Below are positions 1 to 7,745 of a stretch of DNA of 35,720 nt, piece after piece; position 1 is the stretch's first letter; each line of letters begins with the position of its first letter. The stretch is taken from NCBI RefSeq assembly GCF_001723055.1, contig NZ_MDCR01000178.1, positions 1 through 35,720 of the forward strand. The letters run 5' to 3'. Source of the stretch: Streptomyces niveus (GTDB lineage Bacteria > Actinomycetota > Actinomycetes > Streptomycetales > Streptomycetaceae). The notes under the pieces were generated by a model. That model was given only the letters and a program-made list of their open reading frames with translations. It was not told the DNA's origin and made no database searches. The position numbers and the translations under genes are program-made.

Positions 1-611
1 CCCGCCGCACCGTCTATCTGGCGCTGTGGGTGCCCAACGGTCTGGTCGTCGGCTGTGAGTCCCTGTACGTGTCCTATGCGCCCGACCGCGCGGGGCTCCT
101 CTTCGCCGCCGGTGCGGCGGGCATGCTGACCGGGGACATCCTGATCGGCCGGTTCGTGCCCCGCCGCTGGCGCTCGCGTCTGACGGTCCCGCTGTTGCTG
201 CTGCTCGCCGTGCCGCACCTGTTCTTCTTCCTCGGCCCGGCGCTGCCGGTGGCCGTCGTAGCCGTCACGCTGGCGACGGTCGGCTACGCGGCGAGCCTGA
301 TCTCCCAGGAGCGCCTCATGGCCCTGACGCCGGACGAGCTGAGCGGGCACGCGCTCGGGCTGCACTCCGCCGGCATGCTCACGATGCAGGGGGTGTGCGC
401 GCTCCTGGCGGGGGCCGTCGCCGAGCGGACGTCACCGGCGACGGGCATCACGGTGCTGGCGGCGGCCTCGGTCGCGGTGACCCTGATGCTGGCGCGGGGG
501 CTGCGGCGGGCGGAGGAGCCGGTGCCGGAGGCGGTGGTTGTCGCCCGTACGCGTGCAGCTGACGCCGTACCGCCGTCCCCGGGCGATCCGGTGGGTACGG
601 ATCCGGCATGA
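1..611 (+). CDS. MFS transporter, C-terminal part (5' end outside window)
   Basis: The reading frame is already open at the first base (codons from base 3 read RRTVYLALWVPNG), so the gene begins upstream and only about 200 C-terminal residues are visible. Several hydrophobic helices are separated by a cytoplasmic Arg-rich loop (FVPRRWRSRL), which is the half-transporter pattern of the major facilitator superfamily. A hydrophilic tail of about 35 residues follows the last helix. The substrate cannot be read from this half; drug efflux is a common role for such proteins in Streptomyces, but that is inference. The stop codon overlaps the start of the next gene (ATGA), which indicates translational coupling. 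Confidence 0.75.
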   Translation, partial: RRTVYLALWVPNGLVVGCESLYVSYAPDRAGLLFAAGAAGMLTGDILIGRFVPRRWRSRLTVPLLLLLAVPHLFFFLGPALPVAVVAVTLATVGYAASLISQERLMALTPDELSGHALGLHSAGMLTMQGVCALLAGAVAERTSPATGITVLAAASVAVTLMLARGLRRAEEPVPEAVVVARTRAADAVPPSPGDPVGTDPA

Positions 612-1102
612 AGTACTTGGTGCGCGACAAGATCTTCGCCATCGGCGACGACTACTGGATCGAGGACGAGCAGGGCCGCCAGGCCTTCCTCGTGGACGGA
701 AAGGCGTTGCGGCTGCGCGACACCCTTGAGCTGAAGGACCCTCAGGGGCGCGTTCTGGTCACGCTCCGTCAGAAGCTGCTCAGCCTGCGGGACGCGATGA
801 CGATCGAGCGGGACGGCGAGCCGCTCGCCACCATCCGTAAGAAGAGGCTGTCGCTGCTCCGTAACCACTACCGCGTCGCCCTGGCCGACGGCAGCGAACT
901 GGACGTCAGCGGGCGGATCCTGGACCACGAGTTCGCGATCGAGTACGACGGCGAGCTGCTGGCGCACGTCTCGCGCCGGTGGTTCCGGGTGCGCGAGACG
1001 TACGCCGTGGACGTGATCAGGGACGACGCTGACACGTCGCTGCTGATCGCGGTCACGGTGTGTGTGATCCGGATGGCGGAGAAGGAGCGCGACGACGGCT
1101 GA
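608..1102 (+). CDS. LURP-one-related / tubby-C-terminal-like protein
   Basis: This 164-residue protein has the repeating beta-strand pattern of the LURP-one-related (LOR, DUF567) family. It opens with MKYLVRDKIFAIGDDYWIED, followed by strands such as GRQAFLVDGKALRLRDTL and a late strand pair around RRWFRVRETYAVDV. The fold is a 12-stranded barrel around a central hydrophobic helix, related to tubby and phospholipid scramblase C-terminal domains. Here the hydrophobic helix is LLIAVTVCVIRMAEKE near the end. Bacterial members have no firm biochemical role; lipid binding is only suggested by the fold. The ATG overlaps the stop of the MFS gene, so the two are probably co-translated. Confidence 0.8.
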   Translation: MKYLVRDKIFAIGDDYWIEDEQGRQAFLVDGKALRLRDTLELKDPQGRVLVTLRQKLLSLRDAMTIERDGEPLATIRKKRLSLLRNHYRVALADGSELDVSGRILDHEFAIEYDGELLAHVSRRWFRVRETYAVDVIRDDADTSLLIAVTVCVIRMAEKERDDG

Positions 1103-1121
1103 GGACGCGCGTCGTGGCCCG

Positions 1122-1934
1122 TCAGCGGCGGGGCGCGGTCACACCCAGCAGACGGTCCTTCAGGACCGGGAACTGCTCGCGCGTCGTCGCGACCTTCGCC
1201 GGGTCGAACTCGACGCTCAGGACCTCCTCGCCCGTCCCCGCCTCGGCCAGCACCTCGCCCCAGGGGTCGACCACGATGCTGTGGCCGGACTGCTCCACCC
1301 CGGCGTGCGTGCCGGCCGTGGAACAGGCGAGCACGTACGCCTGGTTCTCCACCGCGCGCGCCTGCGCCAGCAGCGTCCAGTGCGCGCGGCGGCGGGCCGG
1401 CCAGCCCGCCGGGACCACGAAGACCTGCGCGCCCTCGTCGAGCAGCCCGCGGAACAGCTCGGGGAAGCGCAGGTCGTAGCAGGTGGCGAGGCCGAGCACG
1501 GCGTCCGGCAGGGCGACGGTGACCAGTTGGTCGCCCGCGCCCATCAGCGTCGCCTCGCCCTTGTCGAAGCCGAAGCGGTGGATCTTGCGGTACGAGCGCG
1601 CGAGGGCGCCGTCGGGCGAGATGACGAGCGCGGTGTTGTAGAGGTCGGGGGCGCCGTCCAGGACGGCCTCGGGGGCGCGTTCCACGAGGGATCCGGCGTG
1701 CAGCCAGACGCCCGCGTCGCGGGCCGCGTCCGACATGGCCCGGAACGTCGGACCGTCCAGCGTCTCGGCCTCGGCGGCGAACGATTCGTACGCGAAAGCG
1801 CCCACCGGCCAGAGCTCCGGCAGAACCACGAGGTCGGCGCCGCGCTGCTGCCTCACCAAGGAGGCCGCGCGCTCCCTACGGGAATTGACCGATTCGTCCG
1901 GGTCTACTGCGATCTGGATGAGGGAGGCGCGCAC
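1122..1934 (-). CDS. Carbon-nitrogen hydrolase (nitrilase superfamily)
   Basis: A 270-residue cytoplasmic amidase-type enzyme. The nitrilase catalytic triad is visible: Glu40 (VVLPELWP), Lys117 (YRKIHRFG) and Cys152 (ATCYDLRFPE). The CYDLRFPEL motif and the length resemble the Nit1/Nit2 omega-amidase and deaminated-glutathione amidase branch, which hydrolyses small omega-amides; the real substrate is unknown. I chose the GTG at 1934 because the conserved first beta strand (VRASLIQIAV) begins there. The 25 codons that stay open upstream read as low-quality sequence and would run into the divergent promoter. The gene is convergent with the LURP-one-like gene (19-nt gap) and divergent from the mycothiol-dependent enzyme. 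Confidence 0.88.
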   Translation of the reverse strand: MRASLIQIAVDPDESVNSRRERAASLVRQQRGADLVVLPELWPVGAFAYESFAAEAETLDGPTFRAMSDAARDAGVWLHAGSLVERAPEAVLDGAPDLYNTALVISPDGALARSYRKIHRFGFDKGEATLMGAGDQLVTVALPDAVLGLATCYDLRFPELFRGLLDEGAQVFVVPAGWPARRRAHWTLLAQARAVENQAYVLACSTAGTHAGVEQSGHSIVVDPWGEVLAEAGTGEEVLSVEFDPAKVATTREQFPVLKDRLLGVTAPRR

Positions 1935-2111
1935 ACTACCACCGTCCTGGCATTCGAGCCTTCTACACGGGCCTACGATCGTCACACGAAAGCACTGCCG
2001 GGGTGCCAACGGGCAGCGTAACTTAGGCTCTCGAACCTCCCACGCAGCACGCAGCCCGCCGCCCGCATCCAGCAGCCCAGCCCGCTAACCGCAGAACCGT
2101 CGAGGGGTCCC

Positions 2112-2936
2112 GTGACCGTCCATCCCAGCCTTCAAACCTACGCCGATGCCTGGTCCCACTCCATCGAAGCCATAGCCGAGCTGGTACAGCCACTCGTCGA
2201 GGGTGAGTGGAACCGGCGCACGCCGTGCCCCGGCTGGTCGGTGCGGGACATCGTCTCGCACGTCATCGGGCTGGAGACCGAGATGCTCGGGGATCCACGG
2301 CCCATCCACACGCTGCCCCGCGACCTGTTCCACGTGCAGAGCGAGATCTCCCGCTACATGGAGATGCAGGTGGACGTACGGCGCCACCACACCGCTCCGG
2401 AGATGACCTCCGAGCTGGAGTACACGATCATCCGCCGCAACCGTCAGCTGCGGAACGAGAACCGCCAGCCGTCCACCATGGTCCGCGCCCCGCTCGGCAC
2501 CGAGCAGACGCTCGAACAGGCCATGCGGAACCGCGCGTTCGACATCTGGGTGCACGAGCAGGATCTGCGGACGACGCTGAGCAAGCCCGGCAGTCTGGAC
2601 TCGCCCGGCGCGCTCGTCACCCGCGACGTACTCCTCGAAGCCCTCCCGAAGGTCGTCGCGAAGGACGCGGGCGCGCCGCCGAACACGGCGATCGTGCTCG
2701 ACGTGCACGGCCCCGTCGAGTTCCTCCGGACGGTCCGGGTCGACGCGGACGGCCGCGGCACGATCGACGGCTCGCCCTCGCTCGGCCCCGCCGTGACGCT
2801 GACGATGGACTGGGAGACGTACTTCCGGCTGGCGTGCGGGCGGGTACGCGCCGCCGCGGTGCCGGACCGGATCAAGACGGACGGCGACGGGCAGCTGGCG
2901 GCGGCGATCCTGCGGGAGTTCGCGGTCACGCCGTAG
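2112..2936 (+). CDS. Maleylpyruvate isomerase family mycothiol-dependent enzyme
   Basis: A 274-residue protein of the MDMPI/DinB-like family, whose members use mycothiol as cofactor. The N-terminal four-helix domain carries the family signature RRTPCPGWSVRDIVSH, with His50 as probable metal ligand. The second metal-site segment, FDIWVHEQDLR, supplies His148 and an Asp at 144; as I recall, the Corynebacterium enzyme has Glu at that position. A C-terminal domain of about 90 residues (from EFLRTVRVD) matches the MDMPI_C/SCP2-like part. No ring-cleavage genes are nearby, so a thiol-transferase or detoxification role is as likely as maleylpyruvate isomerisation. The GTG start follows a GAGGGG ribosome site. 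Confidence 0.85.
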   Translation: MTVHPSLQTYADAWSHSIEAIAELVQPLVEGEWNRRTPCPGWSVRDIVSHVIGLETEMLGDPRPIHTLPRDLFHVQSEISRYMEMQVDVRRHHTAPEMTSELEYTIIRRNRQLRNENRQPSTMVRAPLGTEQTLEQAMRNRAFDIWVHEQDLRTTLSKPGSLDSPGALVTRDVLLEALPKVVAKDAGAPPNTAIVLDVHGPVEFLRTVRVDADGRGTIDGSPSLGPAVTLTMDWETYFRLACGRVRAAAVPDRIKTDGDGQLAAAILREFAVTP

Positions 2937-2957
2937 CGGCTCCCGCCGCCCCGTGGC

Positions 2958-4388
2958 TCACGCGGGTACGTGCACGGCCTCCACCCGGCTCGCCACCAGC
3001 CGCTCCCGCTCGCGCCGCGCCGTGCGCGCCCGCAGCCGCAGGATCTGTGTGATCCCGAGCGCTTCGAGGACGAAGACGGACGAGAACGCGACGCGGTAGT
3101 TGCCGCCGGTCGCGTCGAGCAGCACGCCGACCGCGAACAGTGTCGTCATCGAGGCCATGAAACCGCCCATGTTGACGATGCCGGAGGCGGTGCCCTGACG
3201 GGCCGGCGGGTTCGCGGGGCGGGCGAAGTCGAAGCCGATCATCGACGCGGGTCCGCAGGCGCCGAGGACGACGCAGAGCGTGATCAGCAGCCACATCGGC
3301 GCGTGGGGGCCCGGGTAGGCGAGGGTCGACGCCCACACGAGCGCGGTCACACCGACCGTACCGAGGGCGAGCGGGGCCCTGGCGGCGTGGTGGCGGGCGA
3401 TGATCTGCCCGTAGACGAGGCCGATCACCATGTTGACGAGGACGATCAGCGTCAGCAGATCACCCGCCGTGGCCCGGGACTGCCCCTGCGCCTCGACGAG
3501 GAACGGCAGGCCCCACAGCAACAGGAAGACCATGGCGGGGAACTGGGTGGTGAAGTGCACCCAGAGCCCCAGCCGGGTGCCAGGCTCCCGCCACGACTCG
3601 GCGATCTGCTTCCGTACATAGGTCGCGCCGGCGTGCTCGGCGGGCGGCGGCTCGTGGCCCTCGGGGTGGTCCTTGAGGAAGAACAGCATCAGTACGAGGA
3701 CGACGACACCGGCCATGGAGCTGCCGACGAAGGTCGTCGTCCAGCCGAGGTCGCTCAGCAGCCGGGCGATGACGAGGGTGGAGACCAGATTGCCCGCCAT
3801 CCCGAAGAGCCCGGTGAACTGGGCGATCAACGGGCCCTGGCGGGCCGGGAACCAGTGGGCGCCGAGGCGCAGTACGGCGATGAAGGTCATCGCGTCGCCG
3901 CAGCCGAGGAGCGCGCGGGCGGCGAGGGCCATGCCGTAGGTGGGGGCGAGGGCGAAGCCGAGCTGGCCGAGGGTGAAGAGCGTCACGCCGAGGGTGAGGA
4001 CCCGGCGGGTGCCGAGCCGGTCGACCATGAGGCCGACGGGTATCTGCATCCCGGCGTAGACGAGGAGTTGGAGGATCGAGAAGGTGGAGAGGGCGGAGGC
4101 GTTGACGTCGAAGCGGTCGGCGGCGTCGAGTCCGGCGACGCCGAGGCTGGTACGGAAGATGACGGCGACGAAGTAGACGGCGACGCCGATGCTCCACACG
4201 GCGACGGCGCGCCGGCCGCCGGGCGGATCACCGGGCAGGCCGGGGGCCGGGCGTCGCCCGGATCCTCCTCCGGCCGAGGCACCCTCCCGCCCGGAATCTC
4301 CTCCCGCCGACGCGCCGTCGCGCCCGGATCCTCCTCCGGCCGACGCGCCGTCGCGCCCGGAACTTCCTCCCGACGAGGGCGCGCTCAC
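2958..4388 (-). CDS. MFS transporter with repetitive Gly/Ser/Asp N-terminal extension
   Basis: A 476-residue, 12-helix major facilitator protein. Helices start near residue 60 (AVAVWSIGVAVYFVAVIF), the conserved inter-helix-2/3 motif appears as GLMVDRLGTRRV, and the tail is basic. The transported compound is unknown; the general layout resembles nitrate/oxalate- or sugar-acid-type MFS porters. The first about 50 residues are an unusual hydrophilic segment made of 11-residue units (SGRDGASAGGG and variants). The GTG start overlaps the TGA of the upstream GntR gene (GTGA), so regulator and transporter form a coupled operon. The transporter is probably controlled by the regulator's effector. It is convergent with the MDMPI gene with a gap of only 21 nt. 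Confidence 0.87.
   Translation of the reverse strand: MSAPSSGGSSGRDGASAGGGSGRDGASAGGDSGREGASAGGGSGRRPAPGLPGDPPGGRRAVAVWSIGVAVYFVAVIFRTSLGVAGLDAADRFDVNASALSTFSILQLLVYAGMQIPVGLMVDRLGTRRVLTLGVTLFTLGQLGFALAPTYGMALAARALLGCGDAMTFIAVLRLGAHWFPARQGPLIAQFTGLFGMAGNLVSTLVIARLLSDLGWTTTFVGSSMAGVVVLVLMLFFLKDHPEGHEPPPAEHAGATYVRKQIAESWREPGTRLGLWVHFTTQFPAMVFLLLWGLPFLVEAQGQSRATAGDLLTLIVLVNMVIGLVYGQIIARHHAARAPLALGTVGVTALVWASTLAYPGPHAPMWLLITLCVVLGACGPASMIGFDFARPANPPARQGTASGIVNMGGFMASMTTLFAVGVLLDATGGNYRVAFSSVFVLEALGITQILRLRARTARRERERLVASRVEAVHVPA
4255..4386 (-). repeat. 33-bp tandem repeat, four copies, in frame in the MFS gene
   Basis: Four consecutive units of exactly 33 bp start at 4255, 4288, 4321 and 4354, each opening with CGCCCGGA on the plus strand. 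They encode 11-residue units of the type SGRDGASAGGG at the extreme N-terminus of the transporter. The fourth unit, which encodes the first amino acids, is the most diverged. Because the period is a multiple of three, copy-number change would keep the frame. Confidence 0.9.
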
Positions 4389-5053
4389 CGGCCCTCACCC
4401 CGGATGAGCACCTTGACGCGGCCGACGTGGGCGCGCACGCACCGCGCGGCGGCGTCGGCGTCGCCGGCCCGGATGGCTTCGAGCAGTTCACTGTGCTCGG
4501 TGATGCTGGTCCGCACCCGCTCGGGATGCGCCTCCATGACGGCGACGCCCATCCGCAACTGCCGGTCCCTGAGCTGGTCGTAGAGCTTGGACAGGATCTC
4601 GTTGCCCGCGTTGCGCACGATCTCGGCGTGGAAGCACCGGTCGGCGACGGCCACGGCGGCCAGGTCACCCTCGTCGGCGAGGCGGCGCTGCTCCTCGACC
4701 AGTTCCTCCAGGCGCGCGATGAACGCCGCGGACGCGGGGACGGCCTTGCGGGCGGTGAACTCCTCCACCAGCAGGCGCGTTTCCACGACGTCGGCGATCT
4801 CCTGCGCGGAGACGGCGAGGACGAGCGCGCCCTTCTTGGGATAGAGCTTGATCAGCCCCTCGACCTCCAGCTTGAGCAGCGCCTCACGTACGGGCGTACG
4901 GGACACCCCGACGGCCTCGGCGAGTTCGCCCTCCGTAAGGAGGGTGCCGCCCTCGTAGTGCCGGTCGAGCACGCCCTGCTTGATGTGGCTGTAGACACGG
5001 TCGGCGGCGGGTGGCTGTCTCACGGGAACGACGGGTGCGGCAGGCATGCGCAC
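4385..5053 (-). CDS. GntR-family transcriptional regulator (FCD/FadR-type)
   Basis: A 222-residue DNA-binding repressor or activator. A winged helix-turn-helix spans about residues 18-80 (LLTEGELAEAVGVSRTPVRE is the recognition region). It is followed by an all-helical FCD effector-binding domain with the metal-ligand type motifs CFHAEIVRNAGN and ITEHSELLEAIRAGD. FCD regulators usually sense small organic acids. The gene overlaps the MFS transporter gene, its likely target, and is divergent from the DD-peptidase. GTG 5053 and ATG 5047 are both possible starts. Just upstream, 5058-5068 holds a TTGTATCTA-like element that could be an autoregulatory half-site. Confidence 0.88.
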   Translation of the reverse strand: MRMPAAPVVPVRQPPAADRVYSHIKQGVLDRHYEGGTLLTEGELAEAVGVSRTPVREALLKLEVEGLIKLYPKKGALVLAVSAQEIADVVETRLLVEEFTARKAVPASAAFIARLEELVEEQRRLADEGDLAAVAVADRCFHAEIVRNAGNEILSKLYDQLRDRQLRMGVAVMEAHPERVRTSITEHSELLEAIRAGDADAAARCVRAHVGRVKVLIRGEGR

Positions 5054-5090
5054 AGCTTAGATACAACAGGGATGCGACGGGGATTCCGTC

Positions 5091-5112
5091 CACATCGCGA
5101 ACACATCGCGAA
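5091..5112. repeat. Perfect 11-bp direct repeat in the GntR/DD-peptidase spacer
   Basis: CACATCGCGAA occurs twice back to back (5091-5101 and 5102-5112) in the divergent spacer between the GntR regulator and the DD-peptidase gene. An 11-bp period places the two copies on the same DNA face, as expected for an operator. Nothing in the sequence identifies the binding protein. Confidence 0.6.
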
Positions 5113-5241
5113 ACGTCGAAGTTTCTCGGGCGTGTCGTACATCCATTTCGCTCTTTCAAACGTCTTTCTGTGGACTCCCTGTTTACCAACGGGGTCCCAA
5201 TTCACTTCAGACCAAGGCAATTGCGACATCGGAGTCTTCCT

Positions 5242-6219
5242 TTGATAAGCAGCTTCCCGGGCGTACGCCGAAACGCTCGCCGTTCCACGGTCGTAGCCCT
5301 CACCGCCGGCGCCCTGCTGACGGGCTCGGCCCTGGCCGCCCCGGCGGCCCTGGCGACCGAGACCGCGCCCGCCGCCCAGGCCGCCGCCGCGGTCCCGACC
5401 ATCTCGGCCAAGGGCGCCTTCCTGCTGGACAGCGACACCGGCAAGGCGCGCTACACCAAGACGGGTGACACCCGCCGCCAGATGGCGAGCACCACCAAGA
5501 TCATGACGGCCGCCGTCGTGCTCAACACCAAGGGCATCGACCTCAACCGCAAGGTCACCATCAAGCAGTCGTACCGCGACTACGTCGCCCGCGAGGGCGC
5601 GAGCACCGCGGACCTGCGCACCGGCGACAAGGTCACGATCCGCCAGCTCCTCTACGGCCTGATGCTCCCGTCCGGCTGCGACGCGGCGTACGCCCTCGCG
5701 GACGCGATCGGCACCGGCTCGACCGAGGCCGCGCGCACGAAGTCGTTCATCTCGAAGATGAACGCGAAGGCCACCGAACTTGGCCTGAAGAACACCAAGT
5801 TCGACTCCTTCGACGGCATCTCCCAGGCCGGCAACAACTACACGACCCCGCGTGACCTGGCGACCATCGCCCAGTACGCGCTGAAGAACTCCGCGCTCCG
5901 CACGGTGGTCAAGACGACGACCATCAAGACGTCGGCCACCAGCAGCACGGGCGCCACGCGCACGTACACCTGGCACAACACGAACCAGCTGCTCGGCTCG
6001 TACAGCGGCGCGTTCGGCGTCAAGACCGGCACGGGCACCGCCGCCGGCCCCTGCCTGATCTTCGCGGCCACCCGGAACGGCAAGACGCACATCGGCGTCA
6101 TCCTGAACGGCACGGACCGCTACACCGACGCGGCGAAGCTGCTCGACCACTACTCGGGCGTTTCGACGGCGAAGACGATGAAGCTGCGCCAGCTCCCGGC
6201 GGGCGCTCAGCGCGACTGA
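5242..6219 (+). CDS. D-alanyl-D-alanine carboxypeptidase/transpeptidase, K15 type
   Basis: A secreted penicillin-binding protein (serine DD-peptidase, S11/DacA family) of about 325 residues acting on peptidoglycan stem peptides. The three active-site motifs are STTK at 83-86, SGC at 144-146 and KTG at 261-263. SGC instead of the usual SxN, and the surrounding LLYGLMLPSGCDAAYALAD, match the Streptomyces K15 DD-transpeptidase. A signal peptide lies at residues 1-45 (RR, then a hydrophobic AGALLTGSALAAPA, cleavage after an Ala-rich stretch). I chose TTG 5242 because GGAG sits 7 nt upstream and it gives a normal signal peptide. The frame is open further upstream, but that would add about 77 improbable residues. 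There is no C-terminal membrane anchor. Confidence 0.9.
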   Translation: MISSFPGVRRNARRSTVVALTAGALLTGSALAAPAALATETAPAAQAAAAVPTISAKGAFLLDSDTGKARYTKTGDTRRQMASTTKIMTAAVVLNTKGIDLNRKVTIKQSYRDYVAREGASTADLRTGDKVTIRQLLYGLMLPSGCDAAYALADAIGTGSTEAARTKSFISKMNAKATELGLKNTKFDSFDGISQAGNNYTTPRDLATIAQYALKNSALRTVVKTTTIKTSATSSTGATRTYTWHNTNQLLGSYSGAFGVKTGTGTAAGPCLIFAATRNGKTHIGVILNGTDRYTDAAKLLDHYSGVSTAKTMKLRQLPAGAQRD

Positions 6220-6240
6220 CCCCCCTGCGGGATGCGGTGA

Positions 6241-6274
6241 AGGGGCGCGGCCACCGGAGGGTGGCCGCGCCCTT
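6241..6274 (+). terminator. Strong intrinsic terminator after the DD-peptidase gene
   Basis: A perfect 13-bp stem (6243-6255 pairing with 6260-6272) closes a GGAG tetraloop about 25 nt after the stop codon, with A-T pairs extending its base. It separates the DD-peptidase gene from the RNA methyltransferase gene. Confidence 0.85.
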
Positions 6275-6383
6275 GCGTTCGCGGACCGGGCGGCGGAGGC
6301 GACCCGGCCCGCCGCTGTAGCCTTCCCCGGTCAGGCAGAACGATCGCGGAACGCACGACATCGCGGAACGACGAGGAGCACGG

Positions 6384-7247
6384 GTGGCCGGTCAGCGGAT
6401 CACAACCCGCAACGCCCGCTTCCAGCAGTGGCACGCGCTGCTCGCCAACCGCAACAAGCGCAAGCGCCAGAACGAGTTCCTCGTCCAGGGCGTACGCCCC
6501 ATCACGATGGCCGTCGAGCACGGCTGGACCGTACGCGCCCTGCTGTACGACGCGAGCCGCCCGCTCTCGCGGTGGGCCGAGGAACTGCTGCGCGACATCC
6601 GTACGGACCGCGTCGCGATGGCCCCCGAACTCCTCGCCGAACTCGGCGAACGCGCCGACGGCGCGCCCGAGGTCCTGGCCGTGGTCGAGATGCGCCCGGA
6701 CGACCTGAGCCGGATCACCGTCCACGACGCCTTCCTGGGCGTGCTGTTCGACCGCCCCACCCAGCCGGGCAACATCGGCAGCATCGTCCGCTCGGCGGAC
6801 GCGTTCGGCGCGGACGGCCTGATCGTCACCGGCCACGCGGCGGACGTCTACGACCCGAAGGCCGTACGCGCCACGACGGGCTCGCTGTTCGCGCTCCCCG
6901 TCGTCCGCAGCCCCTCGCACCACGAGGTCGGCGAATGGCTGGCGGCGGAACGCGCGCGGGGCCGCCCCGTCGCGGTCGTCGGCACGGACGAGCACGGCGA
7001 TGCCGACGCCGACGCGTTCGACCTGACCCGGCCCTCGCTGCTGCTGATCGGCAACGAGACGAGCGGACTGAGCGCGGGCTGGCGGGAGTTGTGCGACCAC
7101 GTGGTGAGCATCCCGATGTCGGGCTCGGCCAGCTCCCTGAACGCGTCGAACGCGGCGACGGTGGTGCTCTACGAGGCGGCGCGCCAGCGCCGCCGGGCCG
7201 CGCGAGGATCCGCCAAGCGGGGCGCGCCGGCGGGCCCCCGGGAATAA
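6384..7247 (+). CDS. TrmH/SpoU-family RNA 2'-O-methyltransferase
   Basis: A 287-residue SPOUT enzyme that would transfer methyl from S-adenosylmethionine to a ribose 2'-OH in rRNA or tRNA. An N-terminal substrate-binding domain (about 1-100, opening with RNKRKRQNEFLVQGVRP) precedes the knotted catalytic domain. All three SpoU motifs are present: motif 1 TQPGNIGSIVRSADAFG, motif 2 GNETSGLS and motif 3 SIPMSGSASSLNASNAAT. The exact target nucleotide cannot be told from sequence. A hydrophilic Arg/Gly-rich tail follows. The GTG start is preceded by GAGGAGC. The gene is followed 9 nt later by a small membrane protein gene, probably in the same transcript. Confidence 0.9.
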   Translation: MAGQRITTRNARFQQWHALLANRNKRKRQNEFLVQGVRPITMAVEHGWTVRALLYDASRPLSRWAEELLRDIRTDRVAMAPELLAELGERADGAPEVLAVVEMRPDDLSRITVHDAFLGVLFDRPTQPGNIGSIVRSADAFGADGLIVTGHAADVYDPKAVRATTGSLFALPVVRSPSHHEVGEWLAAERARGRPVAVVGTDEHGDADADAFDLTRPSLLLIGNETSGLSAGWRELCDHVVSIPMSGSASSLNASNAATVVLYEAARQRRRAARGSAKRGAPAGPRE

Positions 7248-7256
7248 CCTCGTGGG

Positions 7257-7721
7257 ATGACGACCGACGACGGCGCGGCAACGGCCCGACAGGCGGCCAT
7301 CGGAGGCGCCTTCGTCCACGTGGGAGGCCGCGCCATCGCCGTGGTCTGCTGGGCCTCCACCCCGATCCTGCCGGCCCTGGCCGTCTTCGACGGTCTCCAC
7401 TGGGCCTGGTCGCTGTTCTCGCCGCTCATGGCCCTGAGCGGTCTCGTCATCTGGTCCGACGCGGTCAAGACCAAGCGGGACACAGCACGGCTACGGAAGT
7501 CCGGCCGGCCGGCGGTGGCGAAGATCATCACCGCGAAACGCGTCAACCCCGGCGACGGCACGGCGGACGTCTCCGTACTGACCCTGCGCATAAGCGGCGC
7601 GGGCGTCCCACCCTTCGACGCGACCTACACCTGCTACCACGACGAACGCTACCGGGCCGGAGCCAGCTTCAAGGCGGTGGTGGACCCGTCGGACAACCTC
7701 TTCACGCTGAAGCCGCTGTGA
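7257..7721 (+). CDS. Small membrane protein of unknown function
   Basis: A 154-residue protein I do not recognise with certainty. Two hydrophobic helices (about residues 24-46 and 50-68) are followed by a basic loop (KTKRDTARLRKSGRPAVAKI). A C-terminal beta-rich soluble domain of about 75 residues resembles the DUF3592-type domain, in which the stretch 'GRPAVAKI' begins a strand and the domain ends with a conserved 'VDPSDN' turn. It is likely anchored with the soluble domain in the cytoplasm. It lies 9 nt after the RNA methyltransferase gene and is convergent with the PIMT-like gene. Function unknown. Confidence 0.7.
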   Translation: MTTDDGAATARQAAIGGAFVHVGGRAIAVVCWASTPILPALAVFDGLHWAWSLFSPLMALSGLVIWSDAVKTKRDTARLRKSGRPAVAKIITAKRVNPGDGTADVSVLTLRISGAGVPPFDATYTCYHDERYRAGASFKAVVDPSDNLFTLKPL

Positions 7722-7745
7722 GCCGCCGCGACGACCGGGCGGCGC

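Noticed and set aside
2970..4583. Long open frame on the plus strand opposite the MFS transporter
   Set aside because: Its predicted product is Gly/Glu/Arg/His/Asp-rich with no domain and mirrors the antisense of a GC-rich coding strand. The minus-strand frame has clear MFS helices and motifs.
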